Assembly (NCBI GenBank): GCA_014529385.2
Contig: CM043969.1
Span: 24,695,946-24,755,945, forward strand
Direction: 5' to 3'
Origin: Adiantum capillus-veneris
Lineage: Eukaryota; Streptophyta; Polypodiopsida; Polypodiales; Pteridaceae
Length of the DNA: 60,000 bases
Part shown: positions 32,801-46,530 of the stretch, in pieces
Layout of the letters: each line of letters starts with the position of its first letter
Position numbering within the stretch: position 1 is the stretch's first letter
Program-made: the position numbers and the translations under genes
The notes under the pieces: generated by a model
Databases searched by the model: none
The model's input: the letters and a program-made list of their open reading frames with translations, nothing else
Told to the model about the DNA's origin: nothing

Positions 32801-34514
32801 TAGATTCCGTCCTCGGAAGCTATTGATTTGAAGCTCGTTCGTCGAGGTGGAAGAGCTTTTCAGATGAATGTCCTTAGCCTCCTTCAGTCACTGCAAAATC
32901 AAACAACATTGGCACAATAATTGCATTCTCATAAGCAATTAAAAAGCATATGCAGTTGTAGGCAAACAATTTCATTGCTAACAGAACATTAAATTGCAAT
33001 ATAATCAAATGCATAAACAGCTTTAAAGGTAAAATATTAAACAAGTCTGGGGTCGCTAATTTAACGGTCGAAAGGCACTAAAGATCAACTATTAATACCA
33101 TGGGTAAGCTTCTCAATTTTCTATGGTCAATTAAGTTGTTTAATCACGAGAGCCAAGTATTTCATGTTCGAGGGCTGACTAGAGGCTATACCTAGAAGAC
33201 CTTGTAGTTAAGCTACGATCAAAGGAATTTCTCATGAAATCATCGCCTGACTGATTACCTTTTCTTTGGACCCCCAAAGTCTTTTCACAGTGATTCAATT
33301 TTGATGTGTGTGCTTATTTTGTATGCCTTGGGTTTTTTGCTTTTCAAGGAAAAGCACTCACATTGGGAACCTCTAGGGCTCTAGTACCATAGGCTATACA
33401 TGTGAGTGAAGTACCAAATCAAGCTGAGGTTTCTCTTCCACCTTAAGATTTTACATTGTGGCACTTTGATCTTTTTATTTGTTCGTTTTCAGCATTTTAA
33501 TTTTGTAACTTTGGGGGGTCATATAACACTGTTACCCTCCCTAGGCTCATCACACTAGTAAACTCCCTTTATAATACTTAAGCTAAAGGTCAATAGGGAC
33601 TAAGCCCACTAGAAAGCCCTAGTACATTTCACACAATGCTACCTAAATCGGATTAAGAACCTAAGTAACCATTGATTATTAGGAAGGCATTCCCCATGGT
33701 ATTAAGAGAAGATCTCTAACACCTAACTTGGTCAAACTAGCTTAGTCGGATTGCTTGATTTTTAAACCTAGACAAGTGATTATGACAAAAAATACATTGA
33801 ATTTAATGTTTGATACTAAACAAATGTGTTGAATATTATGCTACCAGTCACAATTAAAGCAGACAAACATGGATGCAAAAAGATAAGGGGCAATGCTAAT
33901 GGACAAGAAACACCTGTTTGTGTTGATGGTCGTGCTTGATTTGAAGTGTGTATGAGAGAAAGATCCCATGAAGGTCCAAATCCTAACAACAGCAACACGT
34001 TCTTGTACACACTAGGAAACACAAAGAATACCTCTAGGAGGCACATCAGTGGGAAGAAAGAACTTTGCTAATCCCTAAACTCTAAAACAGAAACACTCCT
34101 ATCGTATTAATCCTACCTACCCTCCATCACTCGAGTGATAAGGATCAAAGGTGTTTTATGACATAGGTTTCTGTTTCAATGTACCGGATGTGAAAGTGTA
34201 GGTCTGGTCAATTCTGACTTCTATTGTGCATACTCGTTTGCTAGTTGCTCTTGCTCTTTAATATTTTTCTTTTTTGTGAGTATAAGGCTTTATATATACA
34301 TTCCGTAAGATTGGGAGATTGAGATGTTGGGGAGGAAGGTTGAGAGGGAAGCAAGTGAATGATGGATGTCAACAAACACTCCCCCCTTCCTTGGGTAGAT
34401 CATACCGTTTGAAATGTGCTCGTCACCCTTTGAAACCAGTTGTTCCAAGTTGTTATAGGTGAAGGCTTTAACCAATAGTTTTCGATCGCCCTATGTATTT
34501 CATCTAGTTGCAAG
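32801..34514 (-). other. E2 3' non-coding interior
   Basis: No supported reading frame. 33885-34514 matches window bases 1-594 (E1), and 33.28-33.48 kb matches 54.54-54.74 kb in E3, so this is the conserved untranslated 3' region of the family. Its gag-proximal edge breaks at 34514, where copia-3 begins. Confidence 0.7.
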
Positions 34515-37500
34515 GTGAAGGGGATCGGAGAGCACCATAGACGGAGAGTGAGAGAGAGAAGGAGACACACGACACATAGATATGGGTGGGGAGACTCAAT
34601 GAGTGAGCAACCCCCTATACACTTATGCTATGTATAAGGTATACAAGTCAATGGGCGCCCAGACTCTGGGCGGCCGCGCAAGGCACAGGTGCCTATACCC
34701 CAACAACCTCCCACTTAATGGCGACTGTGCCTTTAAGCAAGAGAACCTAGTCTAAAGACTACAAAAGGCGAGAGAAAATCGCTCTCAACCGATGCCCACT
34801 CGCTAGCTGTGATCGTGTACATCCGGCTGTCCTGCTCTCGTGTAAGTCCATACACCACCAGACGTACTGCACACGTACTGCAAGTATGTACGCAATACCT
34901 GCATATCTCCCTCGTGTACTATGCCATCATCAGTCAAAAAATGACTGACAACCCCAACTGCAAATGCTCCTACTACAGCTGCGATATCCGGTCTCAAGAT
35001 CAGCATCTCATACATGAGACCACCGAATGCCGATGCAATGCTAGCAGGCCCTGCTAGCTCTACGGAGCATGCATCAACATATATATCCCTGGCAATAGGC
35101 ATCTCTGACTGACAAGGCGTGTCAGCCACATGCATCTCCTGACTGTCCGCAAAAGACGCATCAACCTATCGTGCAACCTCAGAGCAAACTAGCTGCTCTA
35201 GGTGTCTGCTAGAAGACATATCCTGCACAACTATATCCCCAGGAATGATTGCATAATCGCTGACATCTCAGCCTCCTCTGCAATCATCCACTGCAAACAT
35301 GACCACTCAATCTTCTGTGACTCACTAGAGCTCTCATGCTCTAACTCCTTATGCATAGACTCTTGCACAACTTCCTCCAGTCGTGACTCACTAGAACAAG
35401 ACTGCTCTACCTATCTATCCTGCATAGGAGTATCTCGCACAACTGACTCATTGCTTTGCTCAGTCACTAGCAAAGCATGCATGTCTGACTCTGTCACCTC
35501 TCTGTGTGACTGCTCAAGTCGTGCCCCAACTGTGTGCACAACCAACTCACTACTCTGCACTCCATGCAAAGCACCCTGCAACACATGAGCAAAAGAGATT
35601 TTCCGGGTCTCTCGCTCTCTGCATGGTTGTAACAAGATTGAGACTCGACCATCTCGCACCAGTACTACGTGCAATGGGTACCATGTGCCAACTCTAGCAC
35701 CTCTCGCAATCACCGATGAACCCAAATGCAACGCAAAAGATCGCTCAAGCAGTGATACCCGACATCCACTATCCCGTAATTGTCTGACTGAGATCAAATC
35801 CCGTCTCAAATCTGGCACATAACGCACATGACGCAGGGTAAATCTCATACCACTGGGCAAGGACAAACATACGTCTCCTGCACCCTCATTGTCATACACA
35901 ACACCATCAGCCATGTGCACACAACCAAGTCTCCCACTAGAAAACGTGCTAAACCACTCACGATGTGACGTGACATGGAAAGTAGCATCTGAATCTAGTA
36001 ACCAATGTGAAGACAATGTGCAATCCGATATGCAATCCGTAGACATAAGATCGTCTGAAGACAAGCTAGATGTAAATGTGACATCGCCGTCACAAGCATA
36101 TTCAGTAACCACCGTACTAATCTCACTAGCATCTATCATGCCCAAATCTGCATCACGCATATGTCGCCTCTGTTTTCTCAAACGCCTGAAACATCGACTC
36201 CTAATGTGCCCTCTATGTCCACAATGCCAACATGTCAAGTCTCTATGCCGTCAAGACTTGCGTGTGGAACCAATCTCTCCCATGGACATAGAAGTGGGAC
36301 TAGACTCCCCTGTAGACATGGATGTCGTGTACATAGCATGTAAACTCTGCCATAAAGCATGAGTTGTATTCTCCCTCGAGACCTGCCAGTAAACAGCCTC
36401 AACCAGATGCAAATGAATCGTAGACATTGCTAACTCATCAAGATCCTGCCAATCATCATCACGCATAGACTTGGGCTTCGCCGATAAACCACGCAAGGGT
36501 TTATCCTGCCCCAAATATGCCAATGCAACAAGCATATGCTCCTTCCAAGCAACAAAATCTGCACCATCAAACTGTGTCAGACCATAACGTTGGAAGTCAA
36601 ATGAGAAAGCAGCCATAATGCTCACAAAAGAGCAACCAACAATGAGTAGCAAATGTCAACCAAATCAGCCCTAAACTGGCTTGAATCGCATCAACAAAAG
36701 TCTGCAAATATGGCTCAAAACCTGATGCAAAATTGCACCAATAACCGTGCAAAACCTTGCACAAAATGACAAGTCAATATGACTCAAATCCGGCTATCTA
36801 GCTTGTAGCCACACAAGCATACATCACAATATTCACTCCTGTGAGTGTGCCAAGATAGTTGTACGCCTGTCAAACCGTGAGCTAATCACCAAGCCCACAC
36901 TGTGCGGTATCGATGCATACACACGCACAAATCTCCCAACTGCAGAGAACATTGCACGCAAATGCTGAGTGCAACCCACAATCTCTACCTAGATCGCATA
37001 AATAATGCGCATAAAACTCCTGGAAAAATTTCGCCAGAGTTTCGACGCACAATGGCTATCAACACAAAATAACCATTGTCCTACAAGCTCAATACAATGA
37101 GCAATCAATGCGCATCAAACTATACTCAATATACATGCGTAAGCTCTGCAAACCTGTGTCCAGCAAATGCTCACAAAGGGTACCACAGGTGACCATACAT
37201 GTCATCCACAACCAACCTCTACACTTGCTCACAAGATCTACTGCTCACCACATAAGCATACATAGAGCATTACCCGCTCAAAGACCATGTATGCAAGCCA
37301 CAACACTGCAGAAGAACCACTCAACTGCAACTGGCAACACCTGTGGGAGTACAAGACTCAACCTGTACCTGGGAGTCAAACCCGATCTTGTAACACCTCA
37401 TATGTGTCTGCTACCTGCAGTGTGCACAGGTAGGCTATCTGCAGCAAACAAAACAACAGAGCCCAGAACTGTCCTGAAAAACAATCTCTGTGTTTTTAAT

Positions 37501-37935
37501 TTCAGACCTACCTGCACTCCAAATCAGAAAAAAATTCCTTCTACAAAGTCATAGAGCTTGAAGCCAGATCTATTTTGAACCAAAAAGTTTTGGAATCGGA
37601 TCTTTGTAGCTCAAGTTATGAGCAAAACAGTAGATTGTTGTGAAACTGCCAAAAACTGAACGACTTTCTTATGTGCTTCTTTGAGCTCATAGAAAATCTC
37701 AAACTCACTTCCCACCTCGATGCGTGAGCTGAATGTATCAATCTCACAATGCTTCCATGTCTATGGAATCTCCAAGCTCCAATCTATCGCCGATGTAGCT
37801 GTTGCAAAGCTTGCCGAGAAGAGGGAAGATGTTGTACACAGTGGGCTGATCTGTAGAGGAACTGTGGACAGATCTGTGAGCACTAGGAAGCTCCTGAGAG
37901 CTCTCCTGCAAGCCTCTGTATGGATGTCTACAAGC
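34515..37935 (-). pseudogene. Copia-3: internally deleted copia element inside E2
   Basis: Read leftward: gag (YGLTQFDGADFVAWKEHMLV near 36600), knuckle CWHCGHRGHIRSRC (about 36232-36190), protease WLLDSDATFHVTSHREW (about 36000; DSD in place of DSG), then LRHVRYVPDLRRDLISV and LYV-type pre-integrase sequence to about 35411. The integrase and most of RT are missing; a late-RT remnant SAFGGLMYEMLILRPDIA is found at 35030-34960. So the middle is deleted. Boundaries come from comparing E2 with E3: E3 sequence 56102-57027 is absent here, so the insertion was accompanied by, or followed by, loss of 926 bp of E2. LTR ends were not identified. Confidence 0.75.
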
Positions 37936-39373
37936 CATGAAAGGACATCCTAAGATCATCTCCGATGCCATAGAGTGTTTGCAAAAATCCATAACAATAA
38001 AGGTAATCCTTATTTTATGTCCAAAGACCTTGATTTTGATATCTTCTAGCATCCCAATAGGTTTAACAATAGACCCATTGTCCATCTTCAATACTATGGT
38101 GGTGGTCGCAAAGTGAGGTCTTCCCATAGTTTCCCATCAATTTTTAGTCACAATGCTAACCCCAGCACCACCATCAAGGATTCCCTTCACAGTTAATCCC
38201 TTAGTAGTGATTGGTATGGTCGCATTGGATTCATCACCCTCAAAGTATTGTCCCAACTTGTTAACAGGTATTTCTATGACAAGGTTCTCATCTAGGTTGG
38301 GTTGTGGATCTAAGTGTTCCTCCTCTATTGGCATCTCCCCAGCTCCATCCATCTGTGCAAATTGTGGTAGCCCAAACTTCAGTTCTCCATTGAGGAAGGG
38401 CTGAGACTAGCTCAGGGTCTTTAAATAGTTTGGACATGATGGTGGTTCTAACTTCTGAAGACATGAAATCCATCAATTTGGCAATGTTTAACGGCACCTT
38501 TTGGGCTTCAATCCCTTGATGTGGAGAAGATGGGATCTCCATTTCTTTTATAGGATCAGTAGTCCCTCTGTAAACATTCTTTCCATCAAGAAGTGAGTAT
38601 GCCCACTTTCCCATGATTTAAAGTCACTTTCTTCTTGGATGACACTAGGTATGGCTAAGGGTCTATGGACTTGGTGAGGTTTTTGTTGCGTAGGGAACAC
38701 GGTATCTGTAATCTGGATCTACCTAGGTGCTGGTTCTAGATCCCTTCGGGTATCTTCTACCAAAATCCTTAATTGCTTGACTCGCTCAATCTCCTCTATA
38801 GGGTTTGGATAAGTTCCTGTCTTCTTCTTAGATCCTAGCCATTGTGGCTCATGAAGATCTTCCTTGTTGGTTTCTATCTTAGTGGTCGTTTTGGTCTCCA
38901 TGCTTGAATCAGAATCCTCTTCAGCGTCGTTCATATATACGGGGTCTTCACCAGTCCCTATGTTGGTCTTTGAACTGGGGTCTGACTTCGCTACTTTTTG
39001 CGATCTCTTCCTTCGTGTTTTCTTCTTTTTTTGAGATTGGGCAATTGATTGTGTGTCTCTTTCCTCAAGAATATAATTTTGTTTTTTGAGCATCGATCGT
39101 GTGAGTACGTTTATTGGTACCACAGGTGTACTTTGTGATGACTCCTCGGTAACTTCAATCAAGTTTAATGGCATGATCTTCGGTGCATTTGGATTATTTG
39201 GACATTGGGCAATCAAATGATCTATGCCACATCGATTACACATGAGTATCGGCATTGTAGACGTTCTCGCTTGATTGGTTTGCATTAGTGTGGCGTTCTT
39301 TTGTAGCCTAATAGGACACTCGGCTACACGATGTGGACCTCCACACTCATAGCATTGAAGAGGTAGTCTCTTG
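37936..39373 (-). pseudogene. gag: E2 gag C-terminus and protease
   Basis: From right to left: the CYECGGPHRVAECP and CNRCGIDHLIAQCP knuckles (39345, 39240), a basic linker (QKKKKTRRKRSQK), the gag end EPAPR with a TAG at 38717-38719, then the protease region with VKGILDGGAGVSIVTKN (about 38200-38150) and IKITFIVMD-like strands, broken off at 37936 by copia-3. Against E3, gag and protease lie in one frame at the junction except for that TAG. A frameshift occurs near 38570 and a deletion near 38400. Everything N-terminal of the third knuckle is missing: similarity to E3 stops at 39373. Confidence 0.8.
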
Positions 39374-39827
39374 ACTGAGGCCTACGCCTAAGCGTGAGCT
39401 TGAGGCTTGGGTCTGGGCTTGCATCTAGGAGATATTCCCAGTCCCGGTCCTACCTTTTTTTTTATTATTATTATATATATATTTTTTGGGATAAGTTCGC
39501 CGCGGCCTGTGCACGAGCACACACACACTCTACCTACCTACTTACAACTAATACACCTACTGTTACACACTAACACACTTCATTAGCTCTCACAGATCTA
39601 CTTCCTACTTACTGTACTTTATATTACACAGAACTAACAACCTTAATACTAACACCTTACACAGAGAAAACACAGTAACCTTTCAAAACTTCATTGACAA
39701 AGAAATAGATAGTAGCAACACAAAATCCTTCTTCTCAATACACACACCTTCCTTCCCTACCCTTCCTACAATTGAAATTGCACCACAAAAGAAGAACAGA
39801 GTGCCATTCAAGCTTAGTGTATGGCAT
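39374..39827 (-). other. E2 5' leader, non-coding
   Basis: About 450 bases lie between the truncated gag and the primer binding site, AT-rich with a T run and (TA)n near 39455-39490. No coding signal. The break at 39373 marks a deletion of the first two-thirds of gag. Confidence 0.6.
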
Positions 39828-39845
39828 TCCCCGACAACGGCGCCA
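39828..39845 (-). promoter_or_regulatory. E2 primer binding site
   Basis: The minus strand reads TGGCGCCGTTGTCGGGGA a few bases inside the 5' LTR. This is the TGGCGCCGTTGCCGGGGA type seen widely in plant Ty3/gypsy elements, with one difference. Confidence 0.85.
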
Positions 39846-39849
39846 AAAA

Positions 39850-40511
<662 letters not shown>

Positions 40512-42200
40512 ATACTAGAAAGAGAAATCTCTATTGCCAGTATGTAAGAAGATCCTACCATACATGTCATCCTTAATTATCAAGGATCATGGATCATGGA
40601 TTCATGTGAACAGGAGAATGTTGTTTCATCATCTAGCAATCCCCAGTCAATAACGGGTAGTGTAGCTCATAGTGAAGGGTTTACTCTAAGTAAAGGAACA
40701 CTGATGTTCATAGCTAATCAGGGTTAGGTTAAACCAAACACATATCCCCAAAGAGTAGATGCAAAACAAGTTGGACCTCATTTCAAGTGTCATGGAGACC
40801 ATTAAGCTAGAGATTCCCTTGACCAACCAAATGCTATGCCCAATGCTCCTTAAGTGAAAAAGGGTCATGGTGGATATTGTGGTGAATGTGGAATTAAACA
40901 TTTTTACCCCGACTGCCCTCAAAACCCAAACAAAAGGGAAAAAGCAGACGATGAACATTGTGGAAGCCTTGCCTTTTTCAAGTGGATTAGACTTGGAGAC
41001 AAGAGTATTGTTGAAAGCAATAAAGAGAGCACAAGCAAAACAAAAAGAAAAAAGTGAGAAAGGTGGTACTCTAGGAATCTGTTAGTGTGAAATGTGTCAA
41101 GAATGCCATGAGGGACATAGCTAGAGCCTAGTACCATAAGAGGTTAAAGGACATTATGATTGAGCTATCACAAGCTCAAGAGAAATCTCAACAATGTGTG
41201 GAGCTTTGAATTGTCTCACAGTCTTGTAAAAGAAGGGTGTAAGCAAGATAGACCATTCAAAGATCCCAACTATATACTTGAACCTTTTTCCAAAGAAATA
41301 ATGGGACCCTTGGTGTGGACTCCAATTTTAGCCACCTTAGATGTGTGTGTCAATGAGATCACCCCTACCAAGATTTGTGATGAGAATGGCATAGACTTGA
41401 TTCCATTATGTATGATAAGTGTGATCCCAGAAGAAGACAATCAAGGAAGGACCGGGGATAATGAAGTGACACGATCATTAGAGACTGGGTGTAGTGTTTG
41501 AGTATCCAGGAAAAGGTTTCTATTCTAGATCTTACCATGAAAAATGGCATGAAAAGTATCCTAGGCAAGAACAAAGATCCAAGTAATGAGTGTTACTATG
41601 ACACCTTAGACACTCAGGAGTGCAGATGATGAAAAATCAGAGGGTCACAAAAGTGTGCCAGAAATGAAATTTAAGAGAGTCTTTGATTTTCCGAATCAAA
41701 AATCTCAACGACAATAGAGATATAAGAACAAATGAAACAAAAGGGGGAAAATTTCATACTTGATGCTGGTACAAGCTTGCGATTTCATAAAAGGACAAAA
41801 GTGATCGCAAATCCTCCCCAGGCATTTAATTCAAAACCAAAAAAATGACAAATGGCTAAACCTCCCACAGATGTATCTAAAAACGTTGAGAGTGCTAGTG
41901 AGCCTCAGACAAAAGTTGACCAAATAAATAAATATAGTGAATTGAAAAAGAGGTGTGGACGATGGAGACAGAAAGCAAAAATGAAAATAAAGAAGAGTCA
42001 GAAAAGGACGGATTGAGAGTACCATCCCATTAGAAAAAGTACACTATTCATGGTTGCAAGATCATTGTTGAGAAGCCGATCAGAGAGAAGACTAAACCAA
42101 GAAAAATTTATGATAGACCTAAGGATGCTAAAAGGATAGATCTAGCACATCTAGTGGAAGAGTTCAAGCCTGTTTAAATTATTACGGATCTATCTCTTGA
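40512..42200 (+). pseudogene. gag: E4 gag C-terminus and gag-RT linker
   Basis: It resumes after the E2 insertion. GPHFKCHGDH (40775) and CGECGIKHFYPDCPQNPN (40880-40930) are knuckles close to CNRCGIDHLIAQCPNNPN of E3, and MNIVEALPF...KAIKRAQAKQKEK matches the segment after the E3 knuckles, so E3 and E4 gags are related. From 41100 to 42060 the frames are badly broken and I see no retropepsin active site. Near 42060-42250 the pre-RT segment IIVEKPIREKTKPRKIYD and LREYKDAFA appears. This region would normally hold the protease. Confidence 0.65.
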
Positions 42201-43640
42201 TGAAGAGGAGTGATTGATTAGAACGCTCAGAGAGTATAAGGATGCGTTCGCCTGATCTTATAGGGAATTAAAGGGGCTGATCCTGCCATTTATCAGTACA
42301 TAATTCATATACTTACAATGAAACCTTTGCTAAGAAAAATAAGGAAGAGATTGATGAGTTGAAGGAAGCTAATTTCATTATTGAAATTGAGCACACATAT
42401 TGGGTATCCCCAATTGTGATGGTACCTAAGAAGAATGACAAGTTGAGATGTGCGCAAATCTTAAAAAATTGAATGCAGTTACTCTCTACAACAATTATGC
42501 TCTTCCTATTACTGATTATGTCTTGGATCCAGTAGTAGGTAAGCGAGCATATAACTTCTTGGATGGATTTTTAGGTTATAACCAATTGGCTATTAAACCA
42601 AAAGACCAGCATAAAACAACCTTTGCTACCAAGTGGGGGATTTTTTCATATCGTGTGATGCCTTTTGAGTTGACGAATGCACCTATCACCTTCCATAGTC
42701 TAATGGCTCATGCTTTCAAAGAATACTTGCGTATGTTTTTAGAAATCTATATAGATGATTTATGCGTGCATTTAATATTGCACAAAGACCATATAGAGCA
42801 TCTAAAAAAGTGTTCAAAAATGTCGCACCTATCGCATTTTCCTTGACCCAAAAAAATATGTTTTAATGGTTAGACAGGGCAAGATCCTGGGACATATTGT
42901 ATCTGAAAACATAATATCCACGAATATAGATAAAATCGAGGTGATTGTGGACATGCCATGCCCAAAGATAGTGAGAGAGGTTCAATATCCACGAATATAT
43001 ATAAAATCGAGGTGATTGTGGACATGCCATGCCCAAAGATAGTGAGAGAGGTTCGATTTTTCATGGGACATTGTGGATACTACAAAAAGTTTATCTACAT
43101 GTACGTAGTCATTTCTAACCTCTTTATGGCTTGATGATGACCTTTGATTTAAGCAGAAGATTATGAGGAATCATTTCAGAAATAGAAGAAGGCATTGGTA
43201 TCAGCACCAATCCTTAAAGCACCAGATTGGAATAAGATCTTCCATGTACATGTTGATGCCTCTACTTTTTCCATTGGATGTATCTTCACACAATTGGGAG
43301 AAGTAACTATGGACTTTCCCATATTCTATGCTAGCTACCAATTGAATAATCCTGAATGAAATTACACAACTACTAAATGGGAAGGAGTGGCAATGGTTTA
43401 TGTAGTCAAGAAATTCATGCATTATATCCTAGCCAACCATATTATTTTCTTTGTGAATCATCAAGCACTATTGTATCTTATTAACAAGCTATGCAACACA
43501 AATAGGATAGTAAGATGGTTCATCACCTTACTTGAATTTGGTTTATAGTTGTGGTAAAGAAGGCGAATATCCATCAAAGGGCCAATCACATTTATAGGCT
43601 TGTAAATAGAGAGAATCTTGAAGGAGTTGAAGATTATTTT
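42201..43640 (+). pseudogene. pol: E4 reverse transcriptase and RNase H (gypsy)
   Basis: RT: YWVSPIVMVPKKNDKLR (42400), CANLKKLNAVT, palm motif A YNFLDGFLGYNQLAI (42550-42595), FSYRVMPFELTNAPITF (42645), and catalytic IYIDDLCVH (42749-42775) with both aspartates. A 71-bp tandem duplication (42913-42983 and 42984-43054) shifts the frame in the thumb. RNase H: FHVHVDASTFSIGC (43240), TKWEGVAMVYVVKKF (43375) and FFVNHQALLYL (43450; Asn in place of the usual Asp). Several stops make it inactive. Confidence 0.85.
42913..43054. repeat. 71-bp tandem duplication in E4 RT
   Basis: Two copies of AATATCCACGAATATA...GAGAGAGGTTC, starting 42913 and 42984, with one difference in the first 20 bases. The period is not a multiple of three. 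Confidence 0.9.
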
Positions 43641-43699
43641 CCAAATGTACATCTTTTTAACATTGAGATGATACCTTGATGGCGTGAGAGTATAATTCC

Positions 43700-45510
43700 A
43701 ATTTTGACCATAGGGTAGTTGTCGATAGGTCAAGAGAGGATAGTTGACATGAAATTGATTGAGCAAAGCAACCCCTTTCAACTGTTTAGTGAACAATTAT
43801 ATCATGGAGGTTTCAACGGCATACTACAGTTGTGTATTGAAGCCTCCAATATTCCCTTATACCTAAGAGAAGCGCATGCCATAGTGGGATTTATCCATCA
43901 TGGAAAAATCTGAATCTACCAAAACTTGATGAGAGTGGGAGTTTTTTCACCTAGTATGAAATTTGATGCTCACATGCATGTTAAGAATTGCAATTCGTGT
44001 GTAGCTAGACCTCATATAGAACATGCCGCATTGTTTCAAATATCACCTCATTGGGTTAAGGACATTGTGGTTCATTTGACCTAGGTTCCTTTTCTTACAA
44101 ACATGTCCAAAACCAGGATAAAAGCTCTCAAAACTAAAGAGCAATCAATTGTACAAGCATTGCAAAGATAATCCACTCAGACTTTGCACACCAAGAAGTG
44201 AATACATGCCACTTTTGTAAGAAACACATTCAAGGCAAGCGGGGGGTCATTTTTTTGCTGAAAAATGGCTAAGGCTATAATGTTTATTTGAATTTTGTGT
44301 CCAACACTCTTCATGGATGCTGACACATACATGAGGTGGTGTGATGAGTGCTCGGGGGTTCACCTCTTAGATATGTAAATTACCACGTGAGTTCAAATGA
44401 ATGGGTTTTTTAATTGCCAAAAATTTTCAAATTTTAACAAGATTATATTAGAAGGGGGTTTTAAATTGATTTTAGAGAAAAACTCATTATTTTTTGAAGA
44501 AAAAGGTGTCTTTTTTCCTTAATCATGCAGATAAAGGGGGGGTTTTAATACCCTTTGAATGCAAGTTATATAAATATTTTCTTAAAGGTGCACCCCCCAA
44601 GGATACGTGCCAAAGAACAAAAATTCCTCTTAAAAAAGATGAAATGCCTATGAGGCCAATGATAGGAGCACGTACGTTTGCCAAATGGGGCATATAATTT
44701 GTGGGTCCCATTGCACTACCAACTTACAGGACTCATGCGGAATATATTATAGTAGCGACGGACTACTTAACTAAATGGGTCGAGGCTAAAGCTACACAAA
44801 AATAATGATGCACGAAACATGTCACATTTCTTGTACAAAAATGTTTTCACACGGTATGGATTGCCTATTGAGATTGTTAGTGATAGGGGAACACATTTCT
44901 TCAATGAAGTCATTGAGTATTTACTTGATGTGTTCATGGTCATAAATAATAAATTAGCTCCTTAGCACCCACAAGCTAATGGTCAAGTCACAAGTACAAA
45001 CAAAGTCTTTGGCATAGTTTTAACCAAGATTGTAAATGATAATAGATCAGACTGGGATAAAAAGTTTCACTCTGTTGTTTGGTCTATATAGTTGCATACA
45101 AGAATGTTCTAGGGACTACACATTATAACATGGTGTTTGGCCTTAATACTATTTTACCTATAGTTTTTTATTCCAATCTTGCAAGTAGAGAACAAACTTG
45201 ATTGGACTAGACATGAATGGTTTTATCGTTTGGAGGACATAGAAAAGTTGGGTGAAATTAGGTTAAAGGCAGTTGTTGCAATATATGCTCAAAAGCGACG
45301 CATGAAAAAGTTTCATGACAAGCATGTGAAGTTTAAAGACTTTTCTCTAGGGGATTATGTACTTGTTTACACTCTTAAGGAAAAAACAAGGAAATTGAAA
45401 TATCGAGGAATGGGACCATTTGTGGTTCATCTATATCACCAAGTGGGGCCATTAATCTTTCTACATTGGATGGATAGGAAATGTCCAATTGCATTAGTGG
45501 TGGTTTAGAG
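43700..45510 (+). pseudogene. pol: E4 integrase (gypsy)
   Basis: A decayed zinc region (43900-44220) is followed by DEMPMRPMIGARTFAKWGI and FVGPIALPTYRTHAEYIIVA (44640-44760, first Asp region lost to a stop), TKWVEAKATQ, SDRGTHFFNEV-like sequence at 44875-44915, an HPQANGQVTSTNKV-like segment near 44965, and the C-terminal domain EIRLKAVVAIYAQKRRMKKF / DKHVKFKDFSLGDYVLVYTLKEK (45250-45380) with GMGPFVVH. It is closely similar to the minus-strand fragment at 27180-28100. Confidence 0.8.
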
Positions 45511-45689
45511 AAATATTACTTACCACTAACTCAAGAGATGCTTGAAAGGCTACATGTGGCAAGAAACAAAAAAGACAAACACAATCGCAAGATTCAACAA
45601 GCACATTGACACGAAGCCAGAGAGTGGGAAGCAAAGAGAAAATAGATGCTGGTGGATTTTGAGACTGTGCATATTCTTCAGCTTACAAG

Positions 45690-46530
45690 CATTGAGTAAA
45701 ATGAGGAAAGTCTAGATCCTTACATATCTACCAAGTTGGGAGCCAACATGTTACCTATCCATGTGCTAGTCAATTTGGTGCGCATTTGGATACAATTAGT
45801 TGGAATCTATCCCAGAACATGTCAGAGTTGGTTCTGCAACCATTGAAAAAAACATTCCCACAATTCAATGGGACTATGAGTACTACCTCAGGTTATGTGG
45901 AGCTCATGATACATATCAAAGGATTACCATGTCCCCATACCTTCTTTGTACTACCTCCACACTCCCTTGATAATCAACTAATACTAGATACACCATGGCA
46001 ACACAAGTCCAAGGCATATACACACTGCTCAAAAAACCAAGTGTATTTTACATTTGACTATCATGTGAAATATATCGCATTTCTTCCATGAAGATACTAG
46101 GTGTCGTTTTTAGAATGACATCAAAAAGACCAATGAATTGGCCAATAGCTTCAATGTGACAGAGACACGACAACAAGTACCACTGGCCATACATGAGATA
46201 ATAGCTATAGGGTCTCATGATAGCCATGAATGTGCATCTATCATTAGCTCGCTCCCTTTAGTACAAGTTGTAGTGGAGAACCAATCAACTATTTTGAAGG
46301 AACAACCACTTCTTACCAAGGGAGTACCAAGAACATCATGCTCAACGTCATTAAAAAAGCTGGTTCATGACAAACAACCCAAGTAAATTTTAATACCAAA
46401 AAAGACACATATCCAAGTCAAGCCCGATCAACCTAGAGCACCCTCTAAATGGCAAGTTTGGATACCTAAAGGAACTCCCAAAGTTGACGAAAAGTTCATT
46501 TGGATTCCCAAAGTCCACGAATTGTAATGC
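45690..46530 (+). pseudogene. E4 protease-like and W(I)PK block downstream of integrase
   Basis: About 180 bases after integrase, frames give ANMLPIHVLVN and GAHLDTISWNLSQNMSELV (a retropepsin-like active-site region in which the Asp-Gly is lost), then FFVLPPHSLDNQLILDTPW and SKNQVYFTF, which parallel MILGSPF...SKNHVYLQF in the E3 protease. After a polar linker come VWIPKGTPKV and FIWIPKVHEL (46455-46525), the same W(V/I)PK motif repeated in E1 and E3. So a protease-WVPK module lies 3' of integrase here. Frameshifts and stops abound. Confidence 0.55.

Noticed and set aside
34515-37935. Simple copia insertion with target duplication
   Set aside because: Flanks correspond to E3 positions 926 bp apart, so no duplication is expected or seen; only CAAG is shared by chance at both edges.
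42913-43054. CRISPR-like repeat
   Set aside because: Only two adjacent copies with no spacer; a simple tandem duplication inside RT.
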